From the NCBI RefSeq assembly GCF_016801865.2, contig NC_068938.1, positions 133,204,416-133,268,415 on the forward strand: DNA of 64,000 bases, in the 5' to 3' direction. The position numbers and the translations under genes are program-made. The DNA is from Culex pipiens pallens (lineage: Eukaryota; Arthropoda; Insecta; Diptera; Culicidae). Position 1 is the stretch's first letter; each line of letters starts with the position of its first letter. The notes beneath the pieces were generated by a model. That model was given only the letters and a program-made list of their open reading frames with translations. It ran no database searches and was not told where the DNA came from. Of this stretch, positions 10,690 to 25,600 are shown piece by piece.

Positions 10690-13658
10690 GGTGTATGCAC
10701 TTCGGAAGGAATCGGTCAAGAAAAATTGCAAATGGGCAGCAGCGGCAGCGAAAGCAAGCCAGAGAGGGTGAAGAAAAGCCCAAAGAAAACGCTCCCACTC
10801 CTTTGTTCTGCTGTTCGTAAAGCTGTTTCTTGACCCCTTTCCTTCTGATCTCAATACTAGCCATCAACGTACAGCGGCTAACAGTGCATCAACACAAGCG
10901 GACTTCGGTAGAAAAGTCGGCTGGCAATGACTAAAATAACCGTTGGATAAAACATTAATTGGCAAAGCTTGGACCGATAAGAACCCACGAGAAAGGAATG
11001 ATTCCTGTTGTAAAAACATTCACAACTCACCACGTGATTTCTTAGAAGCATCTACCGCCGCACGTATGCAGAATGAATCAGCTGTACGAAGTACAAGGCA
11101 TGGTCGGATTAGAATTGTGCTCGACAATGGATTCATAATTCTAAAAATTTCAGATCTAAATTGATTATAAACCGAGAGAAGAAACCTGAGGTTCCACCAA
11201 GGGTTCCACAATGTGCTGCCTAACCAACAGTATCAATTCTGCGGCAGTTAAAGAAGGCAATGGAGAAGTGAAACATGTGAGTTCCAGCTATGAGTTTCGA
11301 AACGACAGCAGTCGACTCTGAAGTGCATTGTGGAATCAATTCAGCTTCTATATCCATGGGAAAACTCCAGATTTAGCATACCGTCATCACGTAGGGGAAA
11401 TCTACCCATTTTAATCCTAATAAGCGGTCGTGTTTGAATGATGCTGGATAATCTAGAGTCTCCCTTGAATTTTACTAAAACCAAGTACACCAACGAGTAG
11501 AGCAAGTTTTTGTGAACATTTCTGTTTATTTTCACTTTCACTAAAAGTTATTCTATTTCTTTACCAAGCATTTAACAAAAAAAACTTCCCAAGGGTATTC
11601 TAATCGAGGCGAATGCATTGGGCCACGCCCATTTTTCTAATATCGGCTTAGTTCTTTTTTCTTCCAACACTCTGTCGAGTGTTGCCATTTGCGCTGACAG
11701 TTCAAACGAACACTCACGAAAAGTGGCATTTATAGGGAAAGTTTCCTGGCATCGCTGGCTGTGCTGCTGGTGGTGTTGACGGCCAGCCTTTGTTCTTTTT
11801 TGCCTTCGTCTCTCGCTCGGTTTTCTTCAGCCTTCGGTTGGAATGCAAAGTGAAAATTGAAACGTCAAACGACTTGACGCGTTTGTTTTTTTGATGGCGC
11901 TTGCTAATTTATTACATTTTTCGGGATTATTCTTCAAGTGAGTGCCTTACTAATGATCAAAAGAACATGTTGCCGGTAGTTGGAAGCAATTTCATATCTT
12001 AAGCGCCATGAAAAAGTAAGCGAAAGTGAAAAGGTAATTTTGGCGATATTCATTAAGCGTTTGAGGGATTCTCGTGTGTGTCACTGTGTGTGCCAACAAA
12101 ATGATGAGAAGTGGTCTCGCAAAATACAAATTATGATCAAAAGTGCATTAAATGTGATCTTTTTGGCCAGTAAGTGGCATACATTTGCGTGCTTACTCGA
12201 GGCGGTGCTGTTGCTGGTAAGTTTATAGCCCAAATAGTATTTTTGGAGCTTTAATCGAGCATCAAACTCTCCATATGACGAAGATAGGTGTTTGATTGGA
12301 AAGGGTAGATTTCCCCTATCAGCGATAGAACCAAAAACAAGACCAGGAATTTTGCTGGTGGAGACTTCGCTTTAAAAAAAACTTGAACAGTATTAAGCAG
12401 TTTTGAAAAAATGCTTAACGATAACGAATGTCTTCAAAAAGAACGTTATATCCAGCTCTAATGGCGTTAACCAATTTTTCCTGGAGATGATGAAAGCTGA
12501 ATGATATGCAGACGCAAGGTAAGTAGAAACAACTTCGTACTCATCAAATACAATGGCCACTATGAGGAAATTAAAGTAGGTACTCGATTCTGACGTCCGC
12601 AATAGAGGAAGGCTTTTTTCCGCAATAAAAACCAACTAACTTTGGGAGGATTTCGAAAGCAAAAATGAATTCTTTTCCGTGTAATGTTTGGTTTACTTTA
12701 TTCGTCTTACCATAACAACATGACATTGGCTCAGTTTTAAATAAATATACAAATATTCTAAAAAACACGTGTAAACATACGCGCGCTCGTTACGATAGTG
12801 TGTTTGTGTGTAGTATTAGCAAGTCCAATTCATCGCACCATTGTGTTCCTTGGGTAAACCTGTTCTTTCGTTCTTTATTTTTTCCGTCCTCCAACAGCGG
12901 GGCATTTTAAGGCTAGCAATTCTTTTCGCATTTTTTTTCACTCGAAGAAACAGCAGTTTAATTTGGAAACCGAAAAACTAAATCATTGCACTCACACTCA
13001 CAATTGTAGTAGAAAAACAAAATTTACCTAGCGCAGGGTAGTGCATTGGCTAGTAGAGTTTTGACTTACAGAGTATGCTGTCGACCAATAGGCGGTGACT
13101 GGTTTCGCGAAAGGGTTATTAGCTAAAACGGATAAGATACGGTGCTCTTGTTGTCTTTATCATTTTTTGATGTTGTGCTTCTTCTTTATACGGTGCAGTT
13201 GCTTAAGCTTGTCTGTGCAGGGTGCAATAGATTAAACATTCATGTCCAAGTTCTGTAAGATTGTGGTGGTGTATTTTGCTTAGTTAGTTTCGTTAATATT
13301 TGCTTTCGGGCTTGTGAGGCTCGTTTAAGTTTGCTAGTTTGTTTAATGTCCACGCGTCCGTACTAAAAAGGGTAATCTCGAATAGCTATAAAGAACTCAA
13401 CAAATCAACGTCACTTAGCCTGTCTTAAATAAATTAGGATGTACGCGTAACTAAATTTGAGATAGAATTGAACTGTTTTCAAAGGTTGTTCTGCTAGTTT
13501 TTCAGCGCGTTTTTGACAAAAATTTCTTTTCGCTTACTACTTTTGAACCGAAGCGCTACTAATTCGAAAGGGGAGCGTAATAATGAAATAAGGATGATGA
13601 ATTTCGGAAGCGACCCGAACATTTGTTATTTGTTTGCGGTGTCCAGAAATGAACAAAT
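10690..13658. other. Intergenic region between convergent TCERG1 and SUCLA2
   Basis: No gene is supported. Positions 10700-10850 are an inverted relative of 4300-4450. A fragment starting with ATG at 11894 and running into a GTGAGT donor at 11938 could imitate a first exon, but nothing follows it. The part adjacent to 13659 is presumably the SUCLA2 3' UTR, which is transcribed leftwards. Confidence 0.45.
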
Positions 13659-16600
13659 TTAGTGAATGTAGCTCTCGGGCAGCTCGAAGCTCACGTCCAG
13701 ATGGGCCTCGCGGGCCAGGTGCACAATCTGTGCCAGGTGAACCGACAGCATGGCGGCCTCGTCCAGATCGTCCTTGGGCAGGATGCGCAGCTTCGACTTT
13801 TTGATCAGCTCCTTGGCCTCGTTCACGTTGGTTCCCTGTGTGGATCGAGCAAATGTTGAGTTCAAGATCTCTTCCTAATCTACGGTCCCCAAGAGGAGTC
13901 TTACCTGCAGACGCACGATGATGGGCATCTTGATGTTTAGCTCGCGCGTCGCCTGGATGATACCCTCGGCGATCACGTCGCACCGCATGATACCGCCGAA
14001 AATGTTGACTAGAATGGCGTGCACTTTCGGGTCGGAGGTGATGATTTTGAACGCCTCGCGGACCGCGTTGACCGTGGCGCCGCCACCCACGTCCAGGAAG
14101 TTGGCCGGATCGCCGCCGTGCAGCTTGATGATGTCCATGGTGGCCATCGCCAGCCCGGCGCCGTTCACCATGCACCCGATCGACCCATCCAGCGCGATGT
14201 AGTTCAGGTCGAACTTGGACGCCTCCACCTCCTTCTTGTCCTCCTGGCTGAGATCGCGCTTGGCGAACAGCTCCTTCTGCCGGAACTCGGCGTTGTCATC
14301 GAAGCGCATCTTGGCGTCCAGGGCGAAGTCTTTAAGGAGTTTGAGGGTATAGATTAGTCTTGGTTCTTTTGGGATAACGAGGGAGACTGCAAGCGAAGCG
14401 CGCAACATTCGGCAGAATTCCAACACCAAAACGGAACAAACACTTTTTTGCGAAGGACAAACACAATGTGCTACGGAATGCTAAGGAATGTGTGAGGGAA
14501 ATGTGGTGAAAGTGTTAGGTTTTGAACTTAAACTAAAATAACTACAATCAGTTCGTTTCAAACTACATTTTCCAGAATAAATCTGGAATTAGCCTGAATG
14601 GCAAAGGCTGGCATGCAAATTCGTGGTCCAAGCTGCTTCGCAACTCGTCATAAGCTCCGTACTCCATCGTTGATCGTTTGCCACACTCTTGCACTCGATC
14701 AAAGTCAGGGTTTTATGTTACTTAAAGTAAGCACATTTCAAGCGTGCCTACAAGTCCAGATCTCTTTCGAATACCTTACATTCGTATATGTCTGTTAAGA
14801 GGGCGTTCCTTCGACGGCCCAACCAATGTTGGCTTGTGACGCGTGATCTTAGCGGAACCAATTAACCTTTTCGTAGAATTTAGCTCATTCTGCCGGAACA
14901 GCTGCTTTCTTTGCTGCGATCGCGATCCTGTTGGCGTGTGATTTATTTCTCTTAGACATCAACATTTACACCCTAATCCTGGGTGATCATGGCATATCTA
15001 GCATCGCTCCCCTAATAAAGATCATAGTGGATAAATGGAAATGTGATGGAAGGTGTCGTTTTTTGCCGGATCGTCCACGTTCTAAGCTTGCTAGTTCAGC
15101 TCTTTCCTTTCGTGTGATTGTCTTTGGGGCAGACACGTACACATTCGGTCTTGGAACGCCATCGTGGTTTTGGAGCGACCATCACTTTCTCAAAAAACAG
15201 GAAAATGATCATCTTAAAGCATGCGACTGGCATTGTAGATCGTCCAAAAACACGTTGCACATGTATTTTGCACTCGATCACCACATATTTGGCTCAATAT
15301 TTGTCGTTCTCAGCATAGACTTCAAAATCGTCAAATATTTTGCTTTGAACTCCGAAGACATCATTTTTGCGTAGTCTTGTAATTATATCGTCGCCTATTT
15401 TTAGGTTTGGAATAAGAATATCTGTTCAGGTCTAAACAAGATTGACAATTGACAAGATCATGATAGCCGCCTCTTATACCATAATCCTAAGGGATCATGG
15501 CATACTTAGCACTTAGTAACGCGTTGCTCTACTTTGTGTTTCTAGTCATGTCTGTAACTCGACCTTTACCATACCAATCATACCAATCAACTTAGAACAT
15601 CATACGCTGTACCAAGAAGGTTGTTCCACGTTGCTCGGTTTGGGCTGCAGGGTGACGATGGTCGACAGGGTAGGTAAACCATCACCATCGCACTATCATT
15701 GATGCATATTTCGGTGCGTTCCTCGTCTCTTCAAATTTCTCTTCTCTTTCGCAGCCGAGTGATGGTCGGTTTGCTATCGCGAATATCGAAAGCCCATCAC
15801 ATCGACGAGAAATACCCTATCGCTGGCTCCGATGGAACTATCGTTCCAACCGGAGAGACACGCACACGAAATTGCTGTATACATACACTGGAGCTCACGC
15901 ACAAAAATGAACTCATTTCTACAGGGCTAAGTGCATCTCCAGCGCGGGTAGCAAACATCGAAGCAAATCAAATTTGCACCCGACGTCAACCCCACCGCGG
16001 TACCTGTCGCGGTAGCAAATTTGCTCTCAGTTCTTCGAGATTTCACTTTGCTACCCGCTTTTCAGCCTGTTTGCTACCGCATCAAATTAATTATGCACGG
16101 AAAAATCGAATCAAACTATAAAAGTTCAAATCCAGCACGGAAAAAAATTTAAAAAAAATTAAAAAATAAAAAAAAATAAAAAATATAAAAAAAAATAAAA
16201 AAATTAAAAAATTTAAAAAAATTAAATTTATTTTAAAAATTTCAAAAATTTCAAAAAATTTAAAAATTTCAAAAATTTCAGAAAATTCAAAAATTTAAAA
16301 AATTTCAAAAATTTTAAAGATTTCAAAAATTTCAAAAATTTCAAAAATTTTAAAAATTTTAAAAATTTTAAAAATTTTAAAAATTTCAAAAATTTAAAAA
16401 ATTTCAAAAATTTCAAGATTTAAAAAAAATTAAAAATTAAAAAAAAAATTAAAAATTAAAAAAAATATTTTTTTTTGAATTCTGGGATTTTTGAATTTCA
16501 GATTTTTTGAATTTTTGTTCATGTTTGCTCTCACCAACCAGAGCAGACATCCAAAAATCTCCAAAACACGTATTCAAAACTTTGCTCCCGGCTTGCCGGT

Positions 16601-19600
16601 ACTTGTCGGGTATCAGAAAATGAGTACCCGACAGGTAACGACACATATTTTTCTTCTACAGATGAACTTGAGATCAAATTTGGTACCTGCTTTGCTACGC
16701 GCGGTGGGAGACTCGGTGGCAAACCCGAGAGCAAATTTAGTGCAAATCAAAGCGGGTAGCAAATGGTTGAACTTTCAACATTTTCAAAAATGGAAATTCT
16801 TTTAAATTTTCAAAAGGATTAAGATGTTTTATAAACTTTTAGCATTTCTAGGCATGAATCAACACATAATTATTGATTTTGAAGGTAAACGAGAGCAAAA
16901 AATGATAAAAACCCATATTTGTTCCCGCGGTGGGCTTGTTTCGGTGGCAAATTTGCTATCCTAGCGGTGGGGATGACGGAGTTTTTTCAAGGTGGCAAAT
17001 TTGAGGTATTCATGAGCCGGGTGCAAATTTGATTTGCACCCCAGCGGTGGAGATGCCCTAACGGGCGAGAGAATTTCACAATTGCTCTTTCTCTTGCTTT
17101 TTGAGCGAGGGGACTGGCTGTGTGAGAGATTTTTTTCCGTCTTACGCATCGGTTTGTTCGTTGCTCGCTATTTCATCGGCGTCGTTTTCGCTTCGCTCTC
17201 TTGATGCAGTTTTGGGAGAACGCCGAAAATTTGATGATTTGAGCGAGGGACGATATCTGAAAGCCCTCGCCATCGGCGAGGAAACGAGAAAATACCATCC
17301 CTGATGGTCGGTTCTCCCAGTAGCGAGTGCAGTTCGTGGTTCATGCGCCTTCGTCACTCGTTCTGAGCTGTACGTACTCCACCGTAGCACCTTCCATTAT
17401 AAAACTTCAAAGGCTCGTTCGTCCTCTTGCCGCAGCTAATCAGTGTCTTGTACAGGGTCATCTTCTTGGCGCGATGAACTCGTTCAGATTTCAAGGTGTT
17501 CCGGTAATTCGAAGTAGGCAGAGTGGATACGAGTCCGGATCTCTAAGCTGGTGTCGTTGTCGGTCGTTACCAGCGATCCCAAGTACAGGAACTCGCTCAC
17601 CTCCTCCAGCACATCGTCATCCATAGCTGTGAGGGGTGAGTCTTGGGGGGCCAACGTCCTTTGAGCCCCTCCCTCATGTTTCTTTCTTTGTTTTTGTCGT
17701 ATTCATGGTCAATCTAATCCGTCTTGTCTGCGTTTTCAAGGCGGTGTAAACCATTTTCACCGTACCTAGGTCTATCGCTATAATATCGTTGTCGTCCGCA
17801 TAAGCAAGTAGTTGGACTGTCCTGTTGCATATCGTGCCTCTCGTGTCCATACCCGCTCTTCGCACAACTCCCTCAAGTTCGATGTTAAACAGTGCATTGG
17901 ATAAGCCGTCACCTTGTCGTAACCCCAACCCGATTGGAAGGGGTCCGCTAGCTCCCCTGCCACTCGCACGTGACACATCACACGATCCAAGGTAGCCTTG
18001 ATCAGCCGAGCCAGTTTGTCCGGAAATCCGTTCTCGTGCATGATCTGCCATAGCTGTTCGCGGTCGACTGTATCGTACGCTGCCTTGAAATCGATGAAGA
18101 TGTGATGTGTGGGCACGTTGTACTCACGAACCTCCGTGCGTACGGTGTCAACAGACGGCACAGGATCTGGGAGAGGATTTTATAGGCCGCGTTGATAAGT
18201 GTGATGCCGCGATAGTTGCCGCAGTCCAGCTCATCGCCCTTCTTGTAGATGGGACACACAACACCATCCATCCATTCTTCTGGTAGTTTTTCTCCCCTTT
18301 TATCTTACAAATTTAGTCCACACTTGGTTCGTAGCATGCACTTAAACTCTAAATTGTTCTTCCTCCACCGATGAAACGATCAACTTAACAAAAGCCAATG
18401 TGTGCAAAAGTGTAATGTGAAAGACATGCCGAGAAAAGAAGCAGTTTTAAGCAACGCAGAACTTTAAGCAGCTCGTATTTTTTTTTTTTTTTGAAAATGC
18501 CAAAAGATACTTACACTCTGACGCTGCTTGATTTGATTTTTCGATTTTAAACCAATTCGTGCATGTTTTGTAATGTGATTTGTGAGGAGGGTGCAAAAAT
18601 CATCAACGTGCCACATCACACAAGTGTTGAGGGGGTGGTGGTGTTGCGATGGTTGGTGTTGTTTGTGATTTGGTGATTGGTCAAACAACCCACAGATGAG
18701 CATAGTTACGTGTGTTTTTTTGTGTAGATGTAGATTTTTTGTTTTTGGTATGATTTTACATGGTGCATGAAGAAGAGAAGAAAAGAATTAATTTTGTAGT
18801 CAGTTGTCACCAATCGTAGGGTTCCAATTGGTTAATGTTTGATTCTAAAATGATCTCTCTCTCTCTACTTGGTTTATTACCCGAAACAAGTTGGACAAAA
18901 AGGTAGTTGCACTTACAGGTTTCTCCGGCGTCCTCGGCGTACGGGTTAATCTCAATCAGCAGGGCATCCTTCTTGACGAACAGGTCGTACATGTTGAGCA
19001 GCATTTTGGCCGTTTCTTCGGCGTGGTCTTCCAGACCAACCTTCTTGGCGATCTAAAATGAGGATTGGTCAAATCGGCAAACTGTTGTATTGGTTAAGTT
19101 CAACTTACGGCCAAGGCCTGGTTCTTCTGCAGACCGGCTTTGATGTCGATGGGTTCGTAGACAATGGCGTCCGGGTTTTCGGCGGCCACTTCCTCAATGT
19201 TGACACCACCCTGCGAAGACGCGATCAGGACGGGACCCTGCAGAAATCGGGGAATCGATTAATGATCATGAACTTCAATTCTAGACCTGGAAATCACTCA
19301 CGTTGAACGCACGCTCCATCATCACGGCAAAGTAGAACTCACGACGGGGGAACTTGCGCTCGGCCACCATCACCGAGTTGCAGATCCGTCCAGCGGCACC
19401 GGTCTGCTTGGTGACCAGCAGCTGGTTGATCATTTTGCCACCAATAGCTTGGGCCTCCTTGGGTCTACAAAGATTATGAAGGTCAAAACACTAAGTTCAT
19501 GCTACAAGAAGGAGATCAAAACTTACGAGAACACCACTCGCACGCCACCCTTGAGGCCATTCTTGAAGGTTCCCTTGCCGCGTCCACCAGCCAGAACCTG

Positions 19601-22600
19601 CGCCTTCAGCACCAAGTTCTTCGTGTTCAGTTCTTTGGCGATCTTTTCCGCTTCCTGACCGGAAGTGGCCACACCGAACCTGTAACGGGAAACGTTGAAG
19701 TTAGTTCCTTCAGGTGAACGATCGGTTATGGTTAACTCTAGATTCAATCTGAGTCGGGGGATTGTGCAATTGAGGTCGCTGCTGATTATACTATTTACTT
19801 TTTAATGTCTAACCGAACATCCCACTAGTTATGGCAGCTGTATTAGTGCATTCAATCAACCTCGTAGACCAAAAGGTGACATCGCCTCCATCCAGAGTGT
19901 AGTCGATAATTCCCGGAATAATCTCGCGCGCCACCGGTCAGTCCAAAAGGGTACGTAAACAACAACGATTTTTTCATCATGCTGACTTCCTTTTATCAGT
20001 ACAAAGCGACAGTCACTGCGAACGAGAAGGAAACCATCACCCATCCGCAACGGCGCAACATGCTATCAGTTCAGAGTGGCGCGTGGACTTTGATCACGCG
20101 ACGCTTGTTTGTTTGGTTCACCACTTTGTACAATTAGTACCGGGATGAACGCGCCTCGGTTGTTGTTTTTTATTGAGCTGGTTAGCATCTCAAAGATGCT
20201 AACAGGTTGGAGAGGGTCGTGATCAAAAACTAGACCGTAAAGTTGCAAATTGCTGGACTTGTTCAAATTTACGCATTTTTTTAAAGATCACAAAATGTCT
20301 CGAAAAGGTCATTTCGGTATTCATTGAATTGTAATCTATTCTCACGCTGACGCAATTGGGAGTCAAGTGTCTCTCTGGCAATTCCAACTTGCATGGGGGC
20401 TTGACAGGTTTAAAAATACCGGATAGAAATACTTACGTAAAGATGGTGCTCGTCTTGAAGTTGACATACAAGACAAGACACGGAATAGTGAAAAGCAAAA
20501 ATACGCGCAGTTGTTAGACAGAATGAAAAATCATTGAAAACGAAATACACATCCAAACGGTGGTCGCACCATTCTGCTGCAAATTTTCATGAAAGTATAT
20601 CAGAATCTGCATTAAAATTGTTCTCATGCATTTTTTGCGGCATAGGGGAGTGCCCTTTACCGAAAATTATCGACATTACCGACCGACGTCTGTTTGATTG
20701 TATTGTAATTCTGTAATTCTGTAATTCTGTAATTTCGGAATACATTCGTCCGGCTTCAGCTGAAGATTCATGCTGTCCCATGTTGCATGTTCGAGTGTAG
20801 ACCTACGGAAAACCTTGCCGCGAGGAGAGGTGAGTGAGAAGTACACGAACCACCTACGACATAATTCCTCGGGCGGCCCAGGTCAACTCGAAGTTACCCC
20901 AGGCACCCCCAGTGCAGGACACATTGGGGGTAGAAAGTGGATAGAATTTTCAGTGAATACAATAGTTATGACAATATAGGTTCATATAATCCTTATTCCT
21001 TGATCTTACCTTTTGACATTATCAAACCTAGCAATATTACTATTGCATCTTACCATTTCCTTTTGATAGTGTCAACCTCAAACCTTCATCCATTGTACAA
21101 TTAACGCAGAATTTCCACTATATCCTTCATGCGGAATCGTCGTCTACTTTCTTCACCTTGTTATCACTTAACCACGACGCGATATTGTTCTCACATTTTA
21201 TTGAGCTTCAACGATTGTTATTCACGCACTTATAAAAATACTTGTTCTGTTTTGTTGCTTTGTCTACTTTAATTTTGGACATGATTATCTTTTCACTGTG
21301 AAATACACACTGTTGGCTGATACAATGACTTTTTCGGTCATCGTATGCTCGCAAGGTACATGAAAAAGAAAAAGAGAAAAAATGGGATAAGTACAATCAT
21401 ATTAATAACAGTTATGCCCAAATTTCTTACCAATTTTTTTCAGCAGTTACATTTCTACAATGATGTATTGCGATTCCAAGTTAGAATAATTGAGTAGTTA
21501 AAGTTTATGGGGTAAGAGACAAGTTATAGCAATAGCAAAATAAATAGATGGATAGATTTTACTAAATTTTATCTTAAAAGAACAGGAAAAATCGAGCTTG
21601 TTTTTGAAAATAGCCAATGCACCAAGAGCAAACATACAGCATGTCACGTTCACACCGTATGGAGTAAATGTGATAAACTATATGTCCACATTCAAGACAT
21701 CACCTTTTTCAAAATACAGGAAATGATAGAAGGTAGACCCCATTCTGTATAGTGGAAGATTTCTGCAACACCTTGGACTCGGACCAGATTTTTTGTCTGA
21801 AATAAGAGAGAAAGACAAATATTAAACTGTGGTATTATCACTAAATCCTATCATCCTTTCACCCCCCAAGACATGGTCTATCCTTCGTGCCTTCGTGTCT
21901 TGGGTGATGGCGAATTCTACCTTCATCAATGATCTTCGGACCACCTCCAACTAGAATTCACAACAGGACCTCCCTCGGCTCCAGTTTACAACATGACAGC
22001 GACGAGAACACAGCCGAATGGGAGTTGACAGTATCAAATGCATGCTATACCCTTTGCTTTGCTGGATACTTACTAATAGCAAAAGGCGAGAGTCCTGCGA
22101 CTCTCAGCAATCATGAATACTGCCCATTTGCCACACGTCTGTTTGATTGTATTGTAGAAAAAAATCTTAATGGAACGAGAATTGAACCATCAACTTTTTG
22201 ATTGATGATCCGATACGCTACCACCGCGCCATAGGGGGATGGCGTCGCTATTTTTAGACCACGTTTTCCACTTTTTCTCATCGAAACCGACTACTTTATC
22301 GACTTAATTTTGCTGGGCGAGATAGGACGCCGTTTATTTTTAGACGATGACTCAGCACTTTTCCACTCTTGCACTTAAAAAAAACAGATGGCAGCACGAT
22401 GTAGCGCCACGTCCCTATGGAACGCTTGATGCTAGGGGTTAATCACCTCGAGTATACTGCATACGCGTATCATACGCACATAATATTCTCATTGTCTGCA
22501 TACCGTATTGACGATATGGACCTCATATTCGTCGCATATGAGGTTATGTCTACCCAAATATCAGGGTATATATCATACGCGCATAATACTCGCGCAGTAT

Positions 22601-25600
22601 TCCTAGGTTGCATACCGTATCGACTCCAATATTGGCTTCATATTGGTGCAGTATCAGAAGTGAATTGCCCTTTGGCTTGATGACATGAGTAGGACAGAGC
22701 GCAAACATATTCTTCTTTCTGACCAGTTGCTTGAGGACGGGTCAGAAGATATGGGTGTTGGTGAGGACTGCAGATCGCTGACGTGTTTACACGCGGGCAA
22801 AATTGATATACGAGCTTGCTGCAAAATCTGTTACAAAAGGTAACATTTTTTGCAGCAAATCCACTATGACAGATTTTGAGATGTATTTTTCCTGTGGGTG
22901 CATTAATGGGGCCCGTGATGTAGGGTTTGGTTGCCTCTCACCCAGTCGGCCTGGGTTCGATCCCAGAAGGTCCCGGTGGCATTTTTCGAGACGAGGTTTG
23001 TCTGATCACTCCTTCCGTCGGACGGGGAAGTAAATGTTGTCCCAAAGGTCGTCAATTCGAATCCCGGGGTGGATGGAAGCTGCTAAGGTGTAAAAGGAGG
23101 TTTGCAATTGCCTCAACAATCAATCAAGCCTTCGGACACCTAGTTTCGAGTAGGAATCTCGCAATCTAGAACACCAAGGCAATGCTGTAGAGCGAATAAT
23201 TTGATTTGATTGCATTAATCCCTAACATTTGGAACAGTTTTCAGATACCCCAATGTTTCCAGAATTGTGTGAGGCATAATAACATCCCACTGTTATGGAA
23301 CAGACAATATGGAGAGATGTTTAATGTTCTTGATAAACAGAAATCTTTAAATGCAAAAAAGAAAGAAAAGAAAAATAGTTGGATCCAAAGAAAAGATGCA
23401 TTTTGCATTCCATGAAAAAATACCACAAAAGTGTTCCGAATTTAGGGGTGTTCCAAAAATGTGGAATGACTGTAGTGCACAATAACTCAATTAAACAGCA
23501 AAAAATAACACTACAACCGCCTTTTTGGGGCGCGGTTTGCTATTATTATAAACCAAAGTTATGTAACAAAAAATTGGTTTGAAATGAAGAAGGCATAACT
23601 TTCTAGCATTGCTGCTAACTATTTTGTTTAAGTTTCTATTTATTGTGAAGTTCGCTCCAAAAAAATAAATTGTAAGTATTTGAATTCATTTAAGTACTTG
23701 GTGACGAATGATGAAATTCCGGTTATCTACACCATAACTCAATAAACAACAACTTTGAAGCACTTTTGAATTGCTTTAATTGGGTTTTAAAGCCCTATGT
23801 TAAATTTTTATGTACAACGGTAAATAACACGATTAAAAACCGTTGCTGATAACTTTTTTTTTCATTTTAATGCAAAAAAAATTTACAGGACAACATTTTT
23901 TCGATCGATCAACTCCCCTTCGAAACGAGCTGTCAAGAAGGATCTTCGCATAATTGTCCCATGTTAAAAAAAGTGCAACTGAGAAAAACGTGATTGAAAT
24001 TTGTCGACCGTTTTTTGTGTTCCTACGCATAATTGTCCCGTGGGTTCCTATTCGCCCTATGTATCCCTAATCGCCCCAGTTAGCAGTTTATCACCCTTAT
24101 TTGTGATTCTCTTGCTATACAACAGGAAAACAAGACATTATGCTTCGTAAAACTAATGATTCCGTGTAAGAAAATACTTGATGGGACAATTATGCGTAGA
24201 AGTTTAACGATGGGACAAACAGACTTGGTATTGTTTTTAATGAGTTTCCGAACAAAGTACCAGATTTTATGTGTTTTTCTTAAAGTACACATCAGACTAA
24301 ACTTAAAAATGTCAATATCGTCCAAAAATGACATGGGACAATTATGCGTAGAACTTCAGTTCTGCCTTCTGAGATTCTACCTTTTGAGGCAATCCCTAAT
24401 ATTCAATAGTTCGACACGTTTCTTGTCTTCTCGGTACTGATAATTTTGAAGCCATGTCGCTGCCGGATATTCCAAAAAATATGCTTAAACAAGCCTTACC
24501 CGACAAATTTCGTTCTGCCTTTTTTCTTATTCAGCCTCCTATGTATGTATGTATGTATGATCCCCATACCCGCAGGCAACTTGGTCCCGAAACACATGTG
24601 AGCGCTAGGTGAACAATTCGATCATCTTTTACTCCGTAATCTGTACACCCACGTGCATAAGTTTTTTTGCACGAATTTTAATGCTACAAATACCGGCGCA
24701 TAGAACAAAATGGTTTCCCGCTTCCCTCCCCAAGCGCCGGAAATATGTAGCGGGTGTAGGGACACTTTGCATAGACGCCCTTGTTCCCATCACGTCACTG
24801 AGGGTATGGAGCGACGAGAAATTAATAAGCATGCCCCCCCAGTCGAACCTTCATTAGAGAAGCAGGCAATCCACAACTCACAGCGAACGACCAAGGGAAC
24901 ACCCTACCGCGTATTTAGTGGAAATTGGCGTAGTCAGTCTTGAGTGGAATGAGTGAATGTTAGCGTATAAGTGAAAGTTTTTTTTTTGTATTATAACAAG
25001 AACGGGCTCACCAAATTATGTATCTTCAATACCAGCTTCATCTTCAGTATCAGGAGTGGTCCGATTTGATTAACTTGAGATCCGTCGACAAACTTGGAAC
25101 AGCCAGATGGTTGATGATACGAATTTTCGCCGAGTTTGAACACGTCACCGACGGACCCAATGGTTGTCCGAGGAAACGCACCGGATGAAGATCACCATCC
25201 GCCGATGAGTTGCTACCAGGAAACGTTGACGTTGAAATCCGGAAAGCAGCTAATTTTTTTGCAACAGGCTTGGAAAATCCAGGAAGATGTGCTCCTGAAG
25301 TCACGCTGGAAACCACCGTCAGGACGCCTTTTCCGCGACCACCACCTTCTCCACTGGATATCAGCAGAAATAACGGCAATTTTTCGCACTTTCGACACTT
25401 TGAAACCGCCTTTTTTCTTATTCAGCCTCCTGTGATCAAAATATGATTTGACGTAACTTTCTCCATACAATTTTCCGATGCTCCGGAATCGGTTCCAGAG
25501 TGGTCATAGTGTCAATTAGTAAGCGTATAAACCTTCCTTGGGCTTATACGAACCCAACGCAACAAAGAGCACCTCGATCCGACGCTCCGTATTGAACTTG

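Larger units (their letters stand above)
14330..18916 (-). other. SUCLA2 intron 6
   Basis: A 4.6-kb intron between the codon-split exons ending at 18917 and starting at 14329. It contains the Harbinger-like element at 15931-17058, an AT-rich simple repeat at 16140-16480, a retrotransposon fragment at 17315-18290 and a T-run at 18479-18492. The part 14430-15900 shows nothing recognisable. Confidence 0.8.

Noticed and set aside
11894..11937. Short ATG exon followed by a GTGAGT donor
   Set aside because: No matching downstream coding exon on the plus strand before ECHDC3, and the peptide is too short to recognise.
13662..14357. Open frames on the plus strand across SUCLA2 exons
   Set aside because: Antisense shadows of the conserved SUCLA2 exons.
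16228..16416. Phe-Leu-Lys repeat frame on the minus strand
   Set aside because: Pure product of an AAAAATTTC simple repeat.
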